A program made the translations under genes and the position numbers. A DNA stretch of 64,000 bases from Pelagibacteraceae bacterium AG-426-E17 (lineage in GTDB: Bacteria > Pseudomonadota > Alphaproteobacteria > Pelagibacterales > Pelagibacteraceae), in NCBI GenBank assembly GCA_003210095.1, contig QCNP01000001.1, positions 170,001-234,000 of the forward strand, given 5' to 3'. This document shows, one piece after another, positions 20,364 to 28,914 of this stretch. Under the pieces are notes generated by a model that did no database searches, had not been told where the DNA came from, and saw only the letters and a list, made by a program, of their open reading frames with translations. How positions within the stretch are numbered: the first letter of the stretch is position 1; each line of letters starts with the position of its first letter.

Positions 20364-21197
20364 TTATTTAATTTTTCTGAAAGGACTTGCTTCATAAACC
20401 CCTAAAATATCAAGGCTAACAGTGTGAAATGCTAGCTCCTCTAGAGATTTTTGTATTTTTGTATCTTCTATATGCCCATACATTTCGCAAATAAACAAGT
20501 ATTGCTCGAAACTGTTTTGATCTGAAAAACTTTCTAATTTACTTAAATTTACATTGTTAGTGGCAAAACCACCAAGACATTTGTAAAGAGCAGCGGGTTT
20601 ATTTTTAACTTTGAATATACAACTTGTAATATAATTTTTATCTTTGAATTCAGGATGTGAAGCTTTTTTTCCCATTATTAAAAAACGTGTTACGTTGCCT
20701 TTATTGTCCTCAATATTTTTTTTCAATATTTTAAGATTATAAATTCGTGCAGCTAACTCTGAAGCAATGGCAGCTTCGTTCTTAAGATTATTTTCTTTAA
20801 TATATCTTGCGCTACCAGCAGTGTCAGCAGCAATAATTGGTTCAAGTTTGTTTTGATTAATAATTTTTTGACATTGGGATATTGCCTGCGAATGAGATCT
20901 GACTGATTTAATATCTTCAAATTTGACATTTTCTAAAGCCATAAGATTATGTCTTATTTCTTGGAAATGCTCTGCGTAAATTTGTAATTTATATTTATTT
21001 ATAAGATATTGAATATCTGCTACTCTTCCAGCTATTGAATTTTCTACAGGTATTATTGTTTTATAATTATCATTTTCATAACAAAGTTTGAAACACTCCT
21101 CAAACGTTTTAGAGGGCAAATATTCATAATTTGGAAAAATTAATTCAGCAGCTAAATGTGAATAAGCTCCTGGAGATCCTTGATAAACAATTTTCAT
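20364..21197 (-). CDS. pheA: Prephenate dehydratase
   Basis: This enzyme converts prephenate to phenylpyruvate in phenylalanine synthesis. The 277-residue monofunctional protein begins VYQGSPGAYSHLAAE. It contains the active-site segment TAGSARYI (the usual DTAGSA) and ENKGNVTRF-like EDNKGNVTRFLIMG. It ends with an ACT regulatory domain (NKPAALYKCLGGFATNNVNLSKLES; ESF instead of ESRP). It lies 5 bases after kdsB. The pair beside a membrane cytochrome c gene is a frequent alphaproteobacterial order. Confidence 0.95.
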   Translation of the reverse strand: MKIVYQGSPGAYSHLAAELIFPNYEYLPSKTFEECFKLCYENDNYKTIIPVENSIAGRVADIQYLINKYKLQIYAEHFQEIRHNLMALENVKFEDIKSVRSHSQAISQCQKIINQNKLEPIIAADTAGSARYIKENNLKNEAAIASELAARIYNLKILKKNIEDNKGNVTRFLIMGKKASHPEFKDKNYITSCIFKVKNKPAALYKCLGGFATNNVNLSKLESFSDQNSFEQYLFICEMYGHIEDTKIQKSLEELAFHTVSLDILGVYEASPFRKIK

Positions 21198-21202
21198 AAA
21201 TA

Positions 21203-21946
21203 TTAAGACTTATATTCCATAATTTTTTTTATTTCTACATATTCATCCATAGTGTCAATGCCAATAGACATTTTTTTTGCCAAAACAACATCTATAAAAA
21301 TGTTATTATCAATTGCTCTATATTGTTCTAAGCTATATTTTAATTCATTTTTAGATTGCTTAAGATTTACATATTTAATTAAAGTAGACATTTTATATTG
21401 GTAAATTCCAATATGCTGAAATAAATTAATAGTATTTATTTTTGAACAATCTCTAAAAAATTTCAACGCTTTAGAAAATTTAATTTTTTTTAAGTCTTTT
21501 TCTGTTTTAACTTTAACTATATTTTTATTATTTAGAACTTTTTTGTCTTTGATATTATGAGCTAAAGTTCCAATTTTTGATTTATTCTCAATTACGTTTT
21601 TATTTAAATTAAATATATCATCTGGTGATATAAATGGCTCATCACCTTGTAAGTTTATAACATAATCAGGTTTATTTTTGTTGTCTAATATTTCTAATGC
21701 CTCATAAATTCTGTCTGTGCCAGTTAAGTGATTTTTTTTAGTAAGTATGACTTCTCCTTTTATAGATTTGATTTCTTCTGCTATTTCTTTATCTCCAGTA
21801 GCTACGATAACTTCACCAACTTTTGATTCTTTTGCTCTATGATAAACATGTTGTATTATTGAAATGCCATTTATTTTTAACAATGGTTTTGAAGGTAATC
21901 TTTTAGCATTTAATCTAGAAGGGATTAAAATGGACGTTTTTGTCAT
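21203..21946 (-). CDS. kdsB: 3-deoxy-manno-octulosonate cytidylyltransferase
   Basis: KdsB activates Kdo as CMP-Kdo for lipopolysaccharide core synthesis. The 247-residue protein has the nucleotidyltransferase start ILIPSRLNAKRLPSKPLLKI and the NLQGDEPFI motif, plus QHIGIYQY. It fits with kdsD (27937) and lptC/lptB in the same window. It is divergent from the cytochrome c gene. A GC-rich palindrome lies 18 bases before its start. Confidence 0.95.
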   Translation of the reverse strand: MTKTSILIPSRLNAKRLPSKPLLKINGISIIQHVYHRAKESKVGEVIVATGDKEIAEEIKSIKGEVILTKKNHLTGTDRIYEALEILDNKNKPDYVINLQGDEPFISPDDIFNLNKNVIENKSKIGTLAHNIKDKKVLNNKNIVKVKTEKDLKKIKFSKALKFFRDCSKINTINLFQHIGIYQYKMSTLIKYVNLKQSKNELKYSLEQYRAIDNNIFIDVVLAKKMSIGIDTMDEYVEIKKIMEYKS

Positions 21947-21963
21947 AATTAGTCTTGAAACTA

Positions 21964-21980
21964 TGCGTCTATCAGACGCA
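21964..21980. promoter_or_regulatory. 17-bp perfect palindrome in the kdsB/cytochrome c divergent spacer
   Basis: TGCGTCTATCAGACGCA has 7-bp arms and a 3-base loop and stands out as G+C-rich in an A/T-only spacer. It lies 18 bases upstream of the kdsB ATG and is followed on the plus strand by AAAAAATTTTTT. It could be an operator, a leader hairpin of kdsB, or a terminator-like element read on the plus strand. Confidence 0.45.
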
Positions 21981-22046
21981 AAAAATTTTTTAAATGTATT
22001 TTTTTAATATTAACATGTTATATACTTTTCTTAATATATAATAGTA

Positions 22047-22592
22047 ATGGATTCCTTTGAAATTAATAAAATTATTGCTTCTATTTTGTTAGTAGCTCTT
22101 TTAATTATTGGTATAAGTAAAGTATCAAATATCATTTTTGTTGTCGAAAAACCTGAAAGATCTGCATATAAAGTTGAAACTGTAGGTTCGGAACAAGCAA
22201 TGATAGAAAATGAAGTAAAATCAGAAACCGAAATTAAGGTTGATATTGCAGCTTTAATGGCTAAGGCAGATCTAGCTCATGGTGAAAAAGTATTTAAAAA
22301 GTGCTCAGCCTGTCATTCTATTGAGGCAGGTGGAGGTAACAAAATTGGTCCTGCGTTATATAATGTTGTAGGAAGAAAAGTCGCTGCTCTTGAGGATTAT
22401 AAATATTCTAAAGCTTTAGTAGAATATAAAAAAAATTGGTCTTTTGAGGAATTGAATGGGTTTTTGATTAAACCACAAAAATGGATAAAAGGAACTAAAA
22501 TGGCTTATGCTGGCCTGAGAAAAGAAAAAGATAGAGCATCTGTAATTTTATATCTTAATAATTACGCTGATAATCCACTTCCACTACCTTAA
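22047..22592 (+). CDS. Membrane-anchored c-type cytochrome
   Basis: The 181-residue protein has an N-terminal hydrophobic segment (about residues 9-32) that is likely an uncleaved anchor, then a linker of about 45 residues. A class I cytochrome c domain follows, with the heme motif CSACHS, IGPALYNVVGRK, and a methionine ligand in GTKMAYAG. This resembles the membrane cytochrome c (CycM type) that carries electrons between the bc1 complex and cytochrome oxidase. Its 3' end overlaps the convergent argF gene by 9 bases. Confidence 0.9.
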   Translation: MDSFEINKIIASILLVALLIIGISKVSNIIFVVEKPERSAYKVETVGSEQAMIENEVKSETEIKVDIAALMAKADLAHGEKVFKKCSACHSIEAGGGNKIGPALYNVVGRKVAALEDYKYSKALVEYKKNWSFEELNGFLIKPQKWIKGTKMAYAGLRKEKDRASVILYLNNYADNPLPLP

Positions 22593-23513
22593 TTTTCCAA
22601 AACAGTACATCAAAATACTTTTTTGAACATGTACCCTGTTAGAAGCTTGTTGCCAAACATGAGATTTATTGCCTAAAAAAACTTCATCACTAACTTCGTC
22701 ACCCCTTGGTAAACAATGTAAAAAAATACAATCTTTTTTAGCAAAGTTAAATAACTTTTTATTAATTTTGAAATCTTTAAATGCTATTTTTTTTTTTATT
22801 TTATTAACTTTATCATTTATGGAAATTACCTTGTCAGAAAAAATTACATCGGCATCGATTGCTGCTTTTTTTGGATTATCGTAAATATGAATTTTTTTAT
22901 TATTTTTTTTCGCCCAAGCAGTAATACTTTTTTTTGGTTGAAATTTTTTTGGACATCCTATTTTTAACCTAAAAGAAAATTTTACAGAGGCTGTAATCAA
23001 ACTATTTAAAACATTGTTAGAGTCTCCTATCCAACAAATATTAAGTTTTGAAATAGACTTTTTTTTTATCTCCTCAACTGTAAAAATATCAGACAATACT
23101 TGCGTTGGATGTGATGAGGGACTTAGACCGTTTATAATGGGTATTGTTAAATATTTTTTAAAATTATTAACTTTTTCGTCACTATCAGTTCTAAGCATAA
23201 AACCGTCGCCATAAGTTGATAAGATTTTAGCTGTGTCTGCAATACTTTCCCCTCCTTGACCCAGGTGAAGTTCATTAGATCTAAGTGTGATAGTGCCGCC
23301 ACCCAATTGTTTAATAGCTAAATAAAAACTTAACCTTGTTCTTAAACTTGATTTCTCGAACATTTGTATTAATAACTTGCCTTTTAGAGGAGAACCTTTG
23401 TCAACTTCCAAAGTATTTAATTTATTTCTCATTTTTTTTCGTTTTTTAGCATCGAGAATTATTCTTTTTAAATCTTTAATTTTAATATCTTTTAAATCGA
23501 TAAAGTGTTTCAT
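22584..23513 (-). CDS. argF: Ornithine carbamoyltransferase
   Basis: ArgF makes citrulline from ornithine and carbamoyl phosphate. The 309-residue protein shows the carbamoyl-phosphate motif KSSLRTRLSF (SxRTR), HPTQ (SSHPTQVLSD) and the ornithine/catalytic HCLPRGDEV. Length is normal. It follows argD by one base. The argD-argF pair close to gcrA is a common alphaproteobacterial arrangement. Confidence 0.96.
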   Translation of the reverse strand: MKHFIDLKDIKIKDLKRIILDAKKRKKMRNKLNTLEVDKGSPLKGKLLIQMFEKSSLRTRLSFYLAIKQLGGGTITLRSNELHLGQGGESIADTAKILSTYGDGFMLRTDSDEKVNNFKKYLTIPIINGLSPSSHPTQVLSDIFTVEEIKKKSISKLNICWIGDSNNVLNSLITASVKFSFRLKIGCPKKFQPKKSITAWAKKNNKKIHIYDNPKKAAIDADVIFSDKVISINDKVNKIKKKIAFKDFKINKKLFNFAKKDCIFLHCLPRGDEVSDEVFLGNKSHVWQQASNRVHVQKSILMYCFGKLR

Positions 23514-23514
23514 T

Positions 23515-24681
23515 TTAATTCAAATCTTTGCAAACTTTAGAAATTATATTCAAACATACATCAATTTCTCTTTTCTTGACATTTAATGGGGGCAAAATTC
23601 GAATAACATTTTCAGCTGCACGTATTGTTAATAACTTATTATCCATTAATTTTTTAATAAATTTATTTGGATTTTCATAAAGTTGAATTCCTATTAGAAA
23701 GCCTTTGCCTCTTACTGCTTTAATAATTTTGGGATATTTATTTTTGAGTTTATCAAGATTTTTGAAAAAATATTTTGACAGGATTTTTATGTTATTCAAA
23801 AATTTTTTGCTAGAAACAATATCCATTACAGCGCTTCCTACAGACATGGCTAAAGGATTGCCTCCAAAAGTGGATCCATGAGAACCAGCGATCATTCCAG
23901 ATGCAACTTTTTTATTCATCAAAACTGCACCTATTGGAAATCCCCCGCCAATTCCTTTTGCAATAGGAACAATATCAGGTTTTATTTTTGAGCTTTCAAA
24001 AGCAAAGAAGTCTCCAGATCTTCCTACTCCGCATTGAACCTCATCAAGGATTAATAATATTTTCTTTTTATTGCATAATTTTCTTAATTCTCTCAAGCAC
24101 CAATCTGGTATTACTTTAATACCACCCTCTCCCATTACAGTTTCAATCATTATTGCAGCAGTATTTTTGTTTATTTTATTTTTTAGAGAGTCATGATTTC
24201 CAAATTTAAAATGATCAAACCCAGGTACTTTAGGACCAAAACCTTCTGTCATTTTTTTTGAACCGCTGGCGAAAATCGCAGCTAATGTTCTTCCATGAAA
24301 TGAATTCTTAACACATAAAATTCTATTTTTATTTGGTTTTCCTATTGAATAAAAGTATCTTCTTGCAACTTTAACGGCAGCCTCTGTTGCTTCAGCACCA
24401 CTATTTTGAAACATTACGAAATCAGCAAAAGTTTTTTTACATAACTTTTCAGCAAGTTTTTCACCTTCAGGAATTTGAAAAGCGTTGGAAACATGCCATA
24501 GTTTTTTTGATTGAAATTTAATAGTTTTTACAAGTTTAGGATGTGAATGACCCAAAGAGTTTACCGCTATGCCTTGAACAAAATCAAGATATTTTTTTTT
24601 ATCACTAGAAAACAAGTAACTTCCTTTACCGGATTTAAACGAAATTTTTTTTCTATTGTAGTTTTTGACTAAATAACTCAT
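23515..24681 (-). CDS. argD: Acetylornithine aminotransferase
   Basis: This PLP enzyme converts N-acetylglutamate semialdehyde to N-acetylornithine, and often also acts in diaminopimelate synthesis. The 388-residue protein has FQNSGAEATEAAVKVAR, the PLP site LILDEVQCGVGRSG and the Schiff-base lysine in PIAKGIGGGFPIGA. Sequence cannot separate the ArgD and DapC roles. Since dapD and dapE are present at 55499-57487, it may serve both pathways. It overlaps the ABC-2 permease gene by 4 bases. Confidence 0.95.
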   Translation of the reverse strand: MSYLVKNYNRKKISFKSGKGSYLFSSDKKKYLDFVQGIAVNSLGHSHPKLVKTIKFQSKKLWHVSNAFQIPEGEKLAEKLCKKTFADFVMFQNSGAEATEAAVKVARRYFYSIGKPNKNRILCVKNSFHGRTLAAIFASGSKKMTEGFGPKVPGFDHFKFGNHDSLKNKINKNTAAIMIETVMGEGGIKVIPDWCLRELRKLCNKKKILLILDEVQCGVGRSGDFFAFESSKIKPDIVPIAKGIGGGFPIGAVLMNKKVASGMIAGSHGSTFGGNPLAMSVGSAVMDIVSSKKFLNNIKILSKYFFKNLDKLKNKYPKIIKAVRGKGFLIGIQLYENPNKFIKKLMDNKLLTIRAAENVIRILPPLNVKKREIDVCLNIISKVCKDLN

Positions 24682-25490
24682 GATTTTATTTTATATCCTA
24701 TTTTATATAAATAATATGCAATAGACCACAAAACTAAACTAAAGGATGACAAATAAAATAATCCAAATAATGTAGATCCATCACTAATACCAATCATTGA
24801 AAACCTTAGGCCATCTATCATATGAAAAAAAGGATTGTAAAAACTCATTTCTTTCAATACGTTTGGAAGTCTATCTATTGAATAGAATGCACCTGATAAA
24901 AAAGATAATGGCACTATAACAAAATTAGTAACCGTTGCCATATTATCGTATCTATCAGCCCATATTCCTGCTACAAAGCCTAAAGCTCCCATTAAAAATG
25001 AAGAATTTATTAAGAAAAAGAAAAAATAATAATAATTTAATATTTTTATTTCTACAAATAAATTAAAACAAAAAATTGATACTAAACAAATTATAAATGC
25101 TCTTGTAACTGAAGCTAAGATAATTGCTAATGTAACTTCTTTTGACGAAAGTGGGCTTCCAATCAAATCTATAATATTTCCCATCATTTTGCCTCCTAAT
25201 AATGAGGAAGAGGAATGGGAAAAAGATTGTTGAATTACCTGCATTGATATAAGTCCTGGGGCTAAAAATTCTATAAAAGGTAAACCTAAAACTTCTCCTC
25301 TATCCTCGCCCCAAGCTATAGATAAGACAATTAAAAATAGAATGCCTGTAAGAACTGGACCTGCTATTGTTTGACCAAAAACAATAAGGAAGCGTAATGT
25401 TTCCTTTTTATAAAGTGTGTAAAAACCTACCCAATTAACTAAACCAAATCTTCTTTTTCCAATTTTATATTTTGTATTTAATTCAACCAT
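24678..25490 (-). CDS. ABC-2 type transporter permease
   Basis: The 270-residue protein has about six hydrophobic segments and the ABC-2 export signature (FIEFLAPGLISMQVIQQSF, PLSFLSGAFYSIDRLP, NPFFHMIDGLRF). It belongs to the YadH/NodJ-like exporter permeases. No ATPase partner is adjacent; the only ABC ATPase in the window, LptB, belongs to another system. Its substrate is unknown. Its gene is first in the permease-argD-argF series and divergent from gcrA. Confidence 0.88.
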   Translation of the reverse strand: MVELNTKYKIGKRRFGLVNWVGFYTLYKKETLRFLIVFGQTIAGPVLTGILFLIVLSIAWGEDRGEVLGLPFIEFLAPGLISMQVIQQSFSHSSSSLLGGKMMGNIIDLIGSPLSSKEVTLAIILASVTRAFIICLVSIFCFNLFVEIKILNYYYFFFFLINSSFLMGALGFVAGIWADRYDNMATVTNFVIVPLSFLSGAFYSIDRLPNVLKEMSFYNPFFHMIDGLRFSMIGISDGSTLFGLFYLSSFSLVLWSIAYYLYKIGYKIKS

Positions 25491-25572
25491 TAATATATTT
25501 GTTAATATTTAAAAATAATTGTTAAGAAATAAAAAAATTAACTTGTTTTATATTATAATTTGAATAACCTAA

Positions 25573-25604
25573 ATATAGTATATTTTATTTAAAATATACT
25601 ATAT
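25573..25604. repeat. 14-bp-arm inverted repeat immediately upstream of gcrA
   Basis: ATATAGTATATTTT and AAAATATACTATAT are perfect reverse complements separated by ATTT. The repeat ends 6 bases before the gcrA ATG. No Shine-Dalgarno sequence is visible in the gap. It could be a double-stranded operator overlapping the promoter, or an all-A/U hairpin controlling ribosome entry. Confidence 0.6.
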
Positions 25605-25610
25605 GTAGAT

Positions 25611-26102
25611 ATGAGTTGGACACCTGAGAAAGTAGCTAAACTTAAAGAACTTTGGGGAAAAGGAAGTACTGCTAGCCAGATCGCAGAAATACTTGGTGGT
25701 GTTAGTAGAAATGCGGTTATCGGTAAAGCACATAGATTAAATCTTTCGGGAAAAATAATTGCAAAAAAAGGTTCGTCATACTCGAAAGTAAACAGCTCTA
25801 AATTAACTTCAAATAATAGAAAGTTTAAAAAAGGGAAGTTTAAATCATTAGTTATAGAGAAAGATTTTGAGCCAGAAAATCCTAAACAATTAGAAGAGCT
25901 CGATGAAAATGTTTGTAAATGGCCAATAGGACATCCTGATCAAAAGGATTTTTATTTTTGTGGGAGAAAATCTTTAAAAGACTTTTCTTATTGTAAGTTG
26001 CATTTGCTATATGCTTTTCAACCTAAAAACAAAAAAGATGATCTGATAGATAAAGATTCAGAAGTACCTAAATTTATACAAAAGAAAATAAAATCAGCTT
26101 AA
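25611..26102 (+). CDS. gcrA: GcrA cell cycle regulator
   Basis: GcrA is an alphaproteobacterial transcription factor that works with sigma-70 at promoters containing methylated GANTC sites. The 163-residue protein begins with the diagnostic MSWTPEKVAKLKELWGKGSTASQIAEILGGVSRNAVIGKAHRLNLSGK helix-turn-helix. It ends with the conserved CKWPIGHPDQKDFYFCGR and YCKLH cysteine region. It is divergent from the permease-argD-argF unit. Its upstream region carries a strong inverted repeat, hinting at autoregulation or RNA-level control. Confidence 0.95.
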   Translation: MSWTPEKVAKLKELWGKGSTASQIAEILGGVSRNAVIGKAHRLNLSGKIIAKKGSSYSKVNSSKLTSNNRKFKKGKFKSLVIEKDFEPENPKQLEELDENVCKWPIGHPDQKDFYFCGRKSLKDFSYCKLHLLYAFQPKNKKDDLIDKDSEVPKFIQKKIKSA

Positions 26103-26351
26103 AATTTTCTTCTTTGCAGCCTGAAATTCTTTGCTTGATAAAATACCTTTTTCATGTAATTTTTTTAATTTTATTATTTCTTTTGTTAAGTTTTTTGATA
26201 AATTTTTATTAGTATTATTCAATGCTTTACTTTTAATATTCGATTTATTTGAATTTTTAGCATCAATTCCTCTACTAAGTGCTCTTGTGCCTAATGATAA
26301 GACAAAACACAATATTAAAAAAACAATTATGTAAATTAACCAAGAAATCAT
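26094..26351 (-). CDS. Small membrane protein with SHOCT-like C-terminus
   Basis: This 85-residue protein has one N-terminal membrane segment (ISWLIYIIVFLILCFVLSLG). A short linker leads to a C-terminal motif LTKEIIKLKKLHEKGILSSKEFQAAKKKILS, which resembles the SHOCT oligomerisation domain (L..L...G.IT.EEF...K..LL). The function is unknown. It ends 1 base before the NDUFA9-like gene upstream of it and converges on gcrA with a 9-base overlap. Confidence 0.75.
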   Translation of the reverse strand: MISWLIYIIVFLILCFVLSLGTRALSRGIDAKNSNKSNIKSKALNNTNKNLSKNLTKEIIKLKKLHEKGILSSKEFQAAKKKILS

Positions 26352-26352
26352 T

Positions 26353-27309
26353 TTAATTTAAATTAGTTTTTTTTGAATATTCGCCTGACTCTTTCCACAT
26401 ATAACAATATTTTTCAACTTCACTTTCAAATTTAAGCTCAGTTTTTAAATCAATATCGAAATTGGTTTTATATTTTCCAGATGGAATATTATCAAAGTTT
26501 AATAGTCTAATTTGATCTCTAGTTATTAAGGGTTTGGGTAAAATTTGAAAAAAAGACGCAATAATATTTGCAAATATAATTGGTATAGGCATTAGAATTC
26601 TTTTTTTTTCAATTAATCTTAATAATTTTTCTAAAATTTCTTTAAAAGATAACTCCTCTGGTCCTATACATTCTATAATCTTTTCGTTAGTGTTTTTTTC
26701 TATAACAGTGGTTATTATTTTACAGAGTTCAGAACAATGTAAAGGCATAAACTTAGTTTTGCCACTGTAATACAAAGGGAAAATTGGGATTATATTTAAA
26801 AGGCTCATTAACATTGTGCTAAAATTATCTTGGGATGAATATACTATTGAAGGTCTTAAAACGACTGCATTTTCAAAATTTTTCAAAATTGCTTTTTCAC
26901 CACTAAGTTTACTAATAGCATAGGTCGAATTAGTAGCTTCCTCGATGCCAAGAGCAGAAACATGAATAAATTTTTTAACTTTATTTTTTGCACATAAGTT
27001 TGACAATATTTCTGGAAATTTTACGTGAATATTTTGAAAATTATTTTTGCCTTTTTCGTATAGTATTCCCACTAAATTAATGCACACATCAGCTTTCTTA
27101 ATTAATTTCTCTAGTTTGTTTAAATCAAAAATGTTAGCTTCTACCAAATCTAAATACCCCGGGTTTGCTTGCGTTTTCAATATGTAGCCCTTCTGATGTA
27201 AATTTCTAGTAACAGCAGTGATTTTGAAATTTTTTTGAGCAAGCCCCCTAATTAAATTTCGACCTATTTGACCGCTAGCGCCAAAAATTAGACAATTTTC
27301 TGGTTTCAT
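26353..27309 (-). CDS. NAD(P)-binding protein, complex I NDUFA9-like
   Basis: The 318-residue short-chain dehydrogenase/epimerase-fold protein has the N-terminal dinucleotide motif IFGASGQIGRNLIRGLA. It also has LVGILYEKGKNNFQNIHVKFPE, HVSALGIEEATNSTYAISKLSGE (YxxxK) and VVLRPSIVY. These match the alphaproteobacterial proteins related to mitochondrial NDUFA9 (the 39-kDa complex I subunit). It may act in complex I or quinone-related function; the role is inferred. It is divergent from the RNase D-like gene. Confidence 0.8.
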   Translation of the reverse strand: MKPENCLIFGASGQIGRNLIRGLAQKNFKITAVTRNLHQKGYILKTQANPGYLDLVEANIFDLNKLEKLIKKADVCINLVGILYEKGKNNFQNIHVKFPEILSNLCAKNKVKKFIHVSALGIEEATNSTYAISKLSGEKAILKNFENAVVLRPSIVYSSQDNFSTMLMSLLNIIPIFPLYYSGKTKFMPLHCSELCKIITTVIEKNTNEKIIECIGPEELSFKEILEKLLRLIEKKRILMPIPIIFANIIASFFQILPKPLITRDQIRLLNFDNIPSGKYKTNFDIDLKTELKFESEVEKYCYMWKESGEYSKKTNLN

Positions 27310-27331
27310 ATATAAGTAAAATTAAAATAGC

Positions 27332-27937
27332 ATGGATATTAAACTCCACAAAAATGATTTACCAAAAGATTTAGAATTTGGCAATAAGATTGCTGTTGAT
27401 TGTGAATTTATGGGTTTAAATTTTATGAGAGATAAACTATGTGTAGTCCAAATTTCTTCAGGAAATTCAGATGCGCATATAATTCAACTCGACAGAGATA
27501 CCTATAATTGTCCAAATCTTAAAAAGTTATTATCAAATAATAATGTTACAAAAATATTCCATTACGCTAGAGCTGATTTAGCTTTTATAAATAAGTATTT
27601 AAATTTAGATATTTTAAATATTGAGGACACTAAACTTCAATCAAAATTAGCTAGATCCTATAGTGACAGGCATGGATTGAAAGATTTAATAAAAGAATTT
27701 ATAGGTATTGATATTAGCAAACAATACCAATCTTCTGACTTCGGTGGTGATTTATCAGCAGCTCAAATTAAATATTGTGCTAATGACGTATTATATCTAC
27801 ATAAAATAAATAGCACTTTGAATGGTATTCTTAAAAGAGAAAAAAGGCTGGATCTTTATAAAGAGTGTATAAAATTTCTAAATACAAGAGTGAAACTAGA
27901 TTTAGAAAGTTTCCCTGATGATATATGGTCTCATTAA
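27332..27937 (+). CDS. Ribonuclease D-like 3'-5' exonuclease (single domain)
   Basis: The 201-residue protein is a DEDDy exonuclease. It has VDCEFMGLNF (Asp, Glu), FHYARADLAFI (Asp) and YCANDVLYLH (Tyr, Asp). Full-length RNase D has extra HRDC domains and is about 370 residues, so this is the catalytic domain alone, as is usual in alphaproteobacteria. A role in tRNA/small RNA 3' trimming is inferred. Its stop overlaps the kdsD start (TAATG). Confidence 0.88.
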   Translation: MDIKLHKNDLPKDLEFGNKIAVDCEFMGLNFMRDKLCVVQISSGNSDAHIIQLDRDTYNCPNLKKLLSNNNVTKIFHYARADLAFINKYLNLDILNIEDTKLQSKLARSYSDRHGLKDLIKEFIGIDISKQYQSSDFGGDLSAAQIKYCANDVLYLHKINSTLNGILKREKRLDLYKECIKFLNTRVKLDLESFPDDIWSH

Positions 27938-28914
27938 TGATCAAAAGTAAATTTAAAAAAATTGCAAATGAAGTTATCAACATTGAGATCAATTCTCTAA
28001 AAAAATTAAAAAAATCCTTAGATGCAAGTTTCAATAAGACAATTGAAGTTATTTTAAATTGTAAAAAAGGTAAAGTAATTCTGTCAGGAGTAGGAAAGTC
28101 TGGAATTATTGCAAAAAAGATTTCATCAACACTCGCATCAGTTGGTACACCATCATTTTATGTAGATGCTAGTTCATGTTCACACGGGGATCTGGGTCAG
28201 ATCAGTTCAAATGATGTTCTAATATTAATTAGCAATAGTGGAGAGTCTTCAGAGTTAAAGAATATAATACAATATGCGAATAGAAATAAAAACATTACTC
28301 TTATTGGAATAGTTTCAAAAAAAAATTCTTTGCTGTACAAAGCCTCAGATATAAAAATACTTTTGCCAGAAGTTAAAGAAGCTGGACCAGGAAATATGGT
28401 GCCAACCTCATCTACAATTATGCAATTGGCTATTGGAGATGCAATTGCTATATCTACTATGCGAATAAAAAAATTCGGGGAAAAAGAATTCAAGAGATTT
28501 CATCCCTCAGGAAGTTTGGGGGCGAGATTAAAAACCGTAGAGGACTTAATGCTAACAGGGAAAAAAATACCATTTATAAATGAAAATTCTGGTATGAAGA
28601 CTGCTCTTAAAATTATAACTAAAAAAAAACTTGGTGTTCTTGTAGTTCAAAATTCAAAGAAAAAAACAAATGGTATAATTACAGATGGTCAGTTAAGAAG
28701 AGTTAGTGAAAAAGTTGATAACTTTAAAGATTTAAAAGTTAAAGATGTAATGACAAAGAATCCAATATCTATTGATATGCAGGTTTTAGCAGCAAAAGCT
28801 CTTTCTTTAATGAACGCAAAAAAAATTACATCACTGTGTGTACATAATAAAAATAAAAAAAAAACTGTGGGAATAATTCATATACATAATATTTTAGAGA
28901 GTAATATTCAATAA
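27937..28914 (+). CDS. kdsD: Arabinose-5-phosphate isomerase (KdsD/KpsF family)
   Basis: This enzyme converts ribulose 5-phosphate to arabinose 5-phosphate for Kdo synthesis. The protein has an N-terminal SIS sugar-isomerase domain (VILSGVGKSGIIAKKISSTLAS, SCSHGDLGQI, ISNSGESSEL). HPSGSLGARL follows, then two CBS domains. I start at the ATG at 27937, which overlaps the preceding stop (TAATG), rather than the ORF-track start at 27925. It is followed by lptC, sharing one base (TAATG), in a lipopolysaccharide assembly unit. Confidence 0.94.
   Translation: MIKSKFKKIANEVINIEINSLKKLKKSLDASFNKTIEVILNCKKGKVILSGVGKSGIIAKKISSTLASVGTPSFYVDASSCSHGDLGQISSNDVLILISNSGESSELKNIIQYANRNKNITLIGIVSKKNSLLYKASDIKILLPEVKEAGPGNMVPTSSTIMQLAIGDAIAISTMRIKKFGEKEFKRFHPSGSLGARLKTVEDLMLTGKKIPFINENSGMKTALKIITKKKLGVLVVQNSKKKTNGIITDGQLRRVSEKVDNFKDLKVKDVMTKNPISIDMQVLAAKALSLMNAKKITSLCVHNKNKKKTVGIIHIHNILESNIQ

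Noticed and set aside
28197-28493. 98-residue minus-strand ORF opposite kdsD
   Set aside because: It is antisense to the SIS domain of kdsD and has no family-like features.
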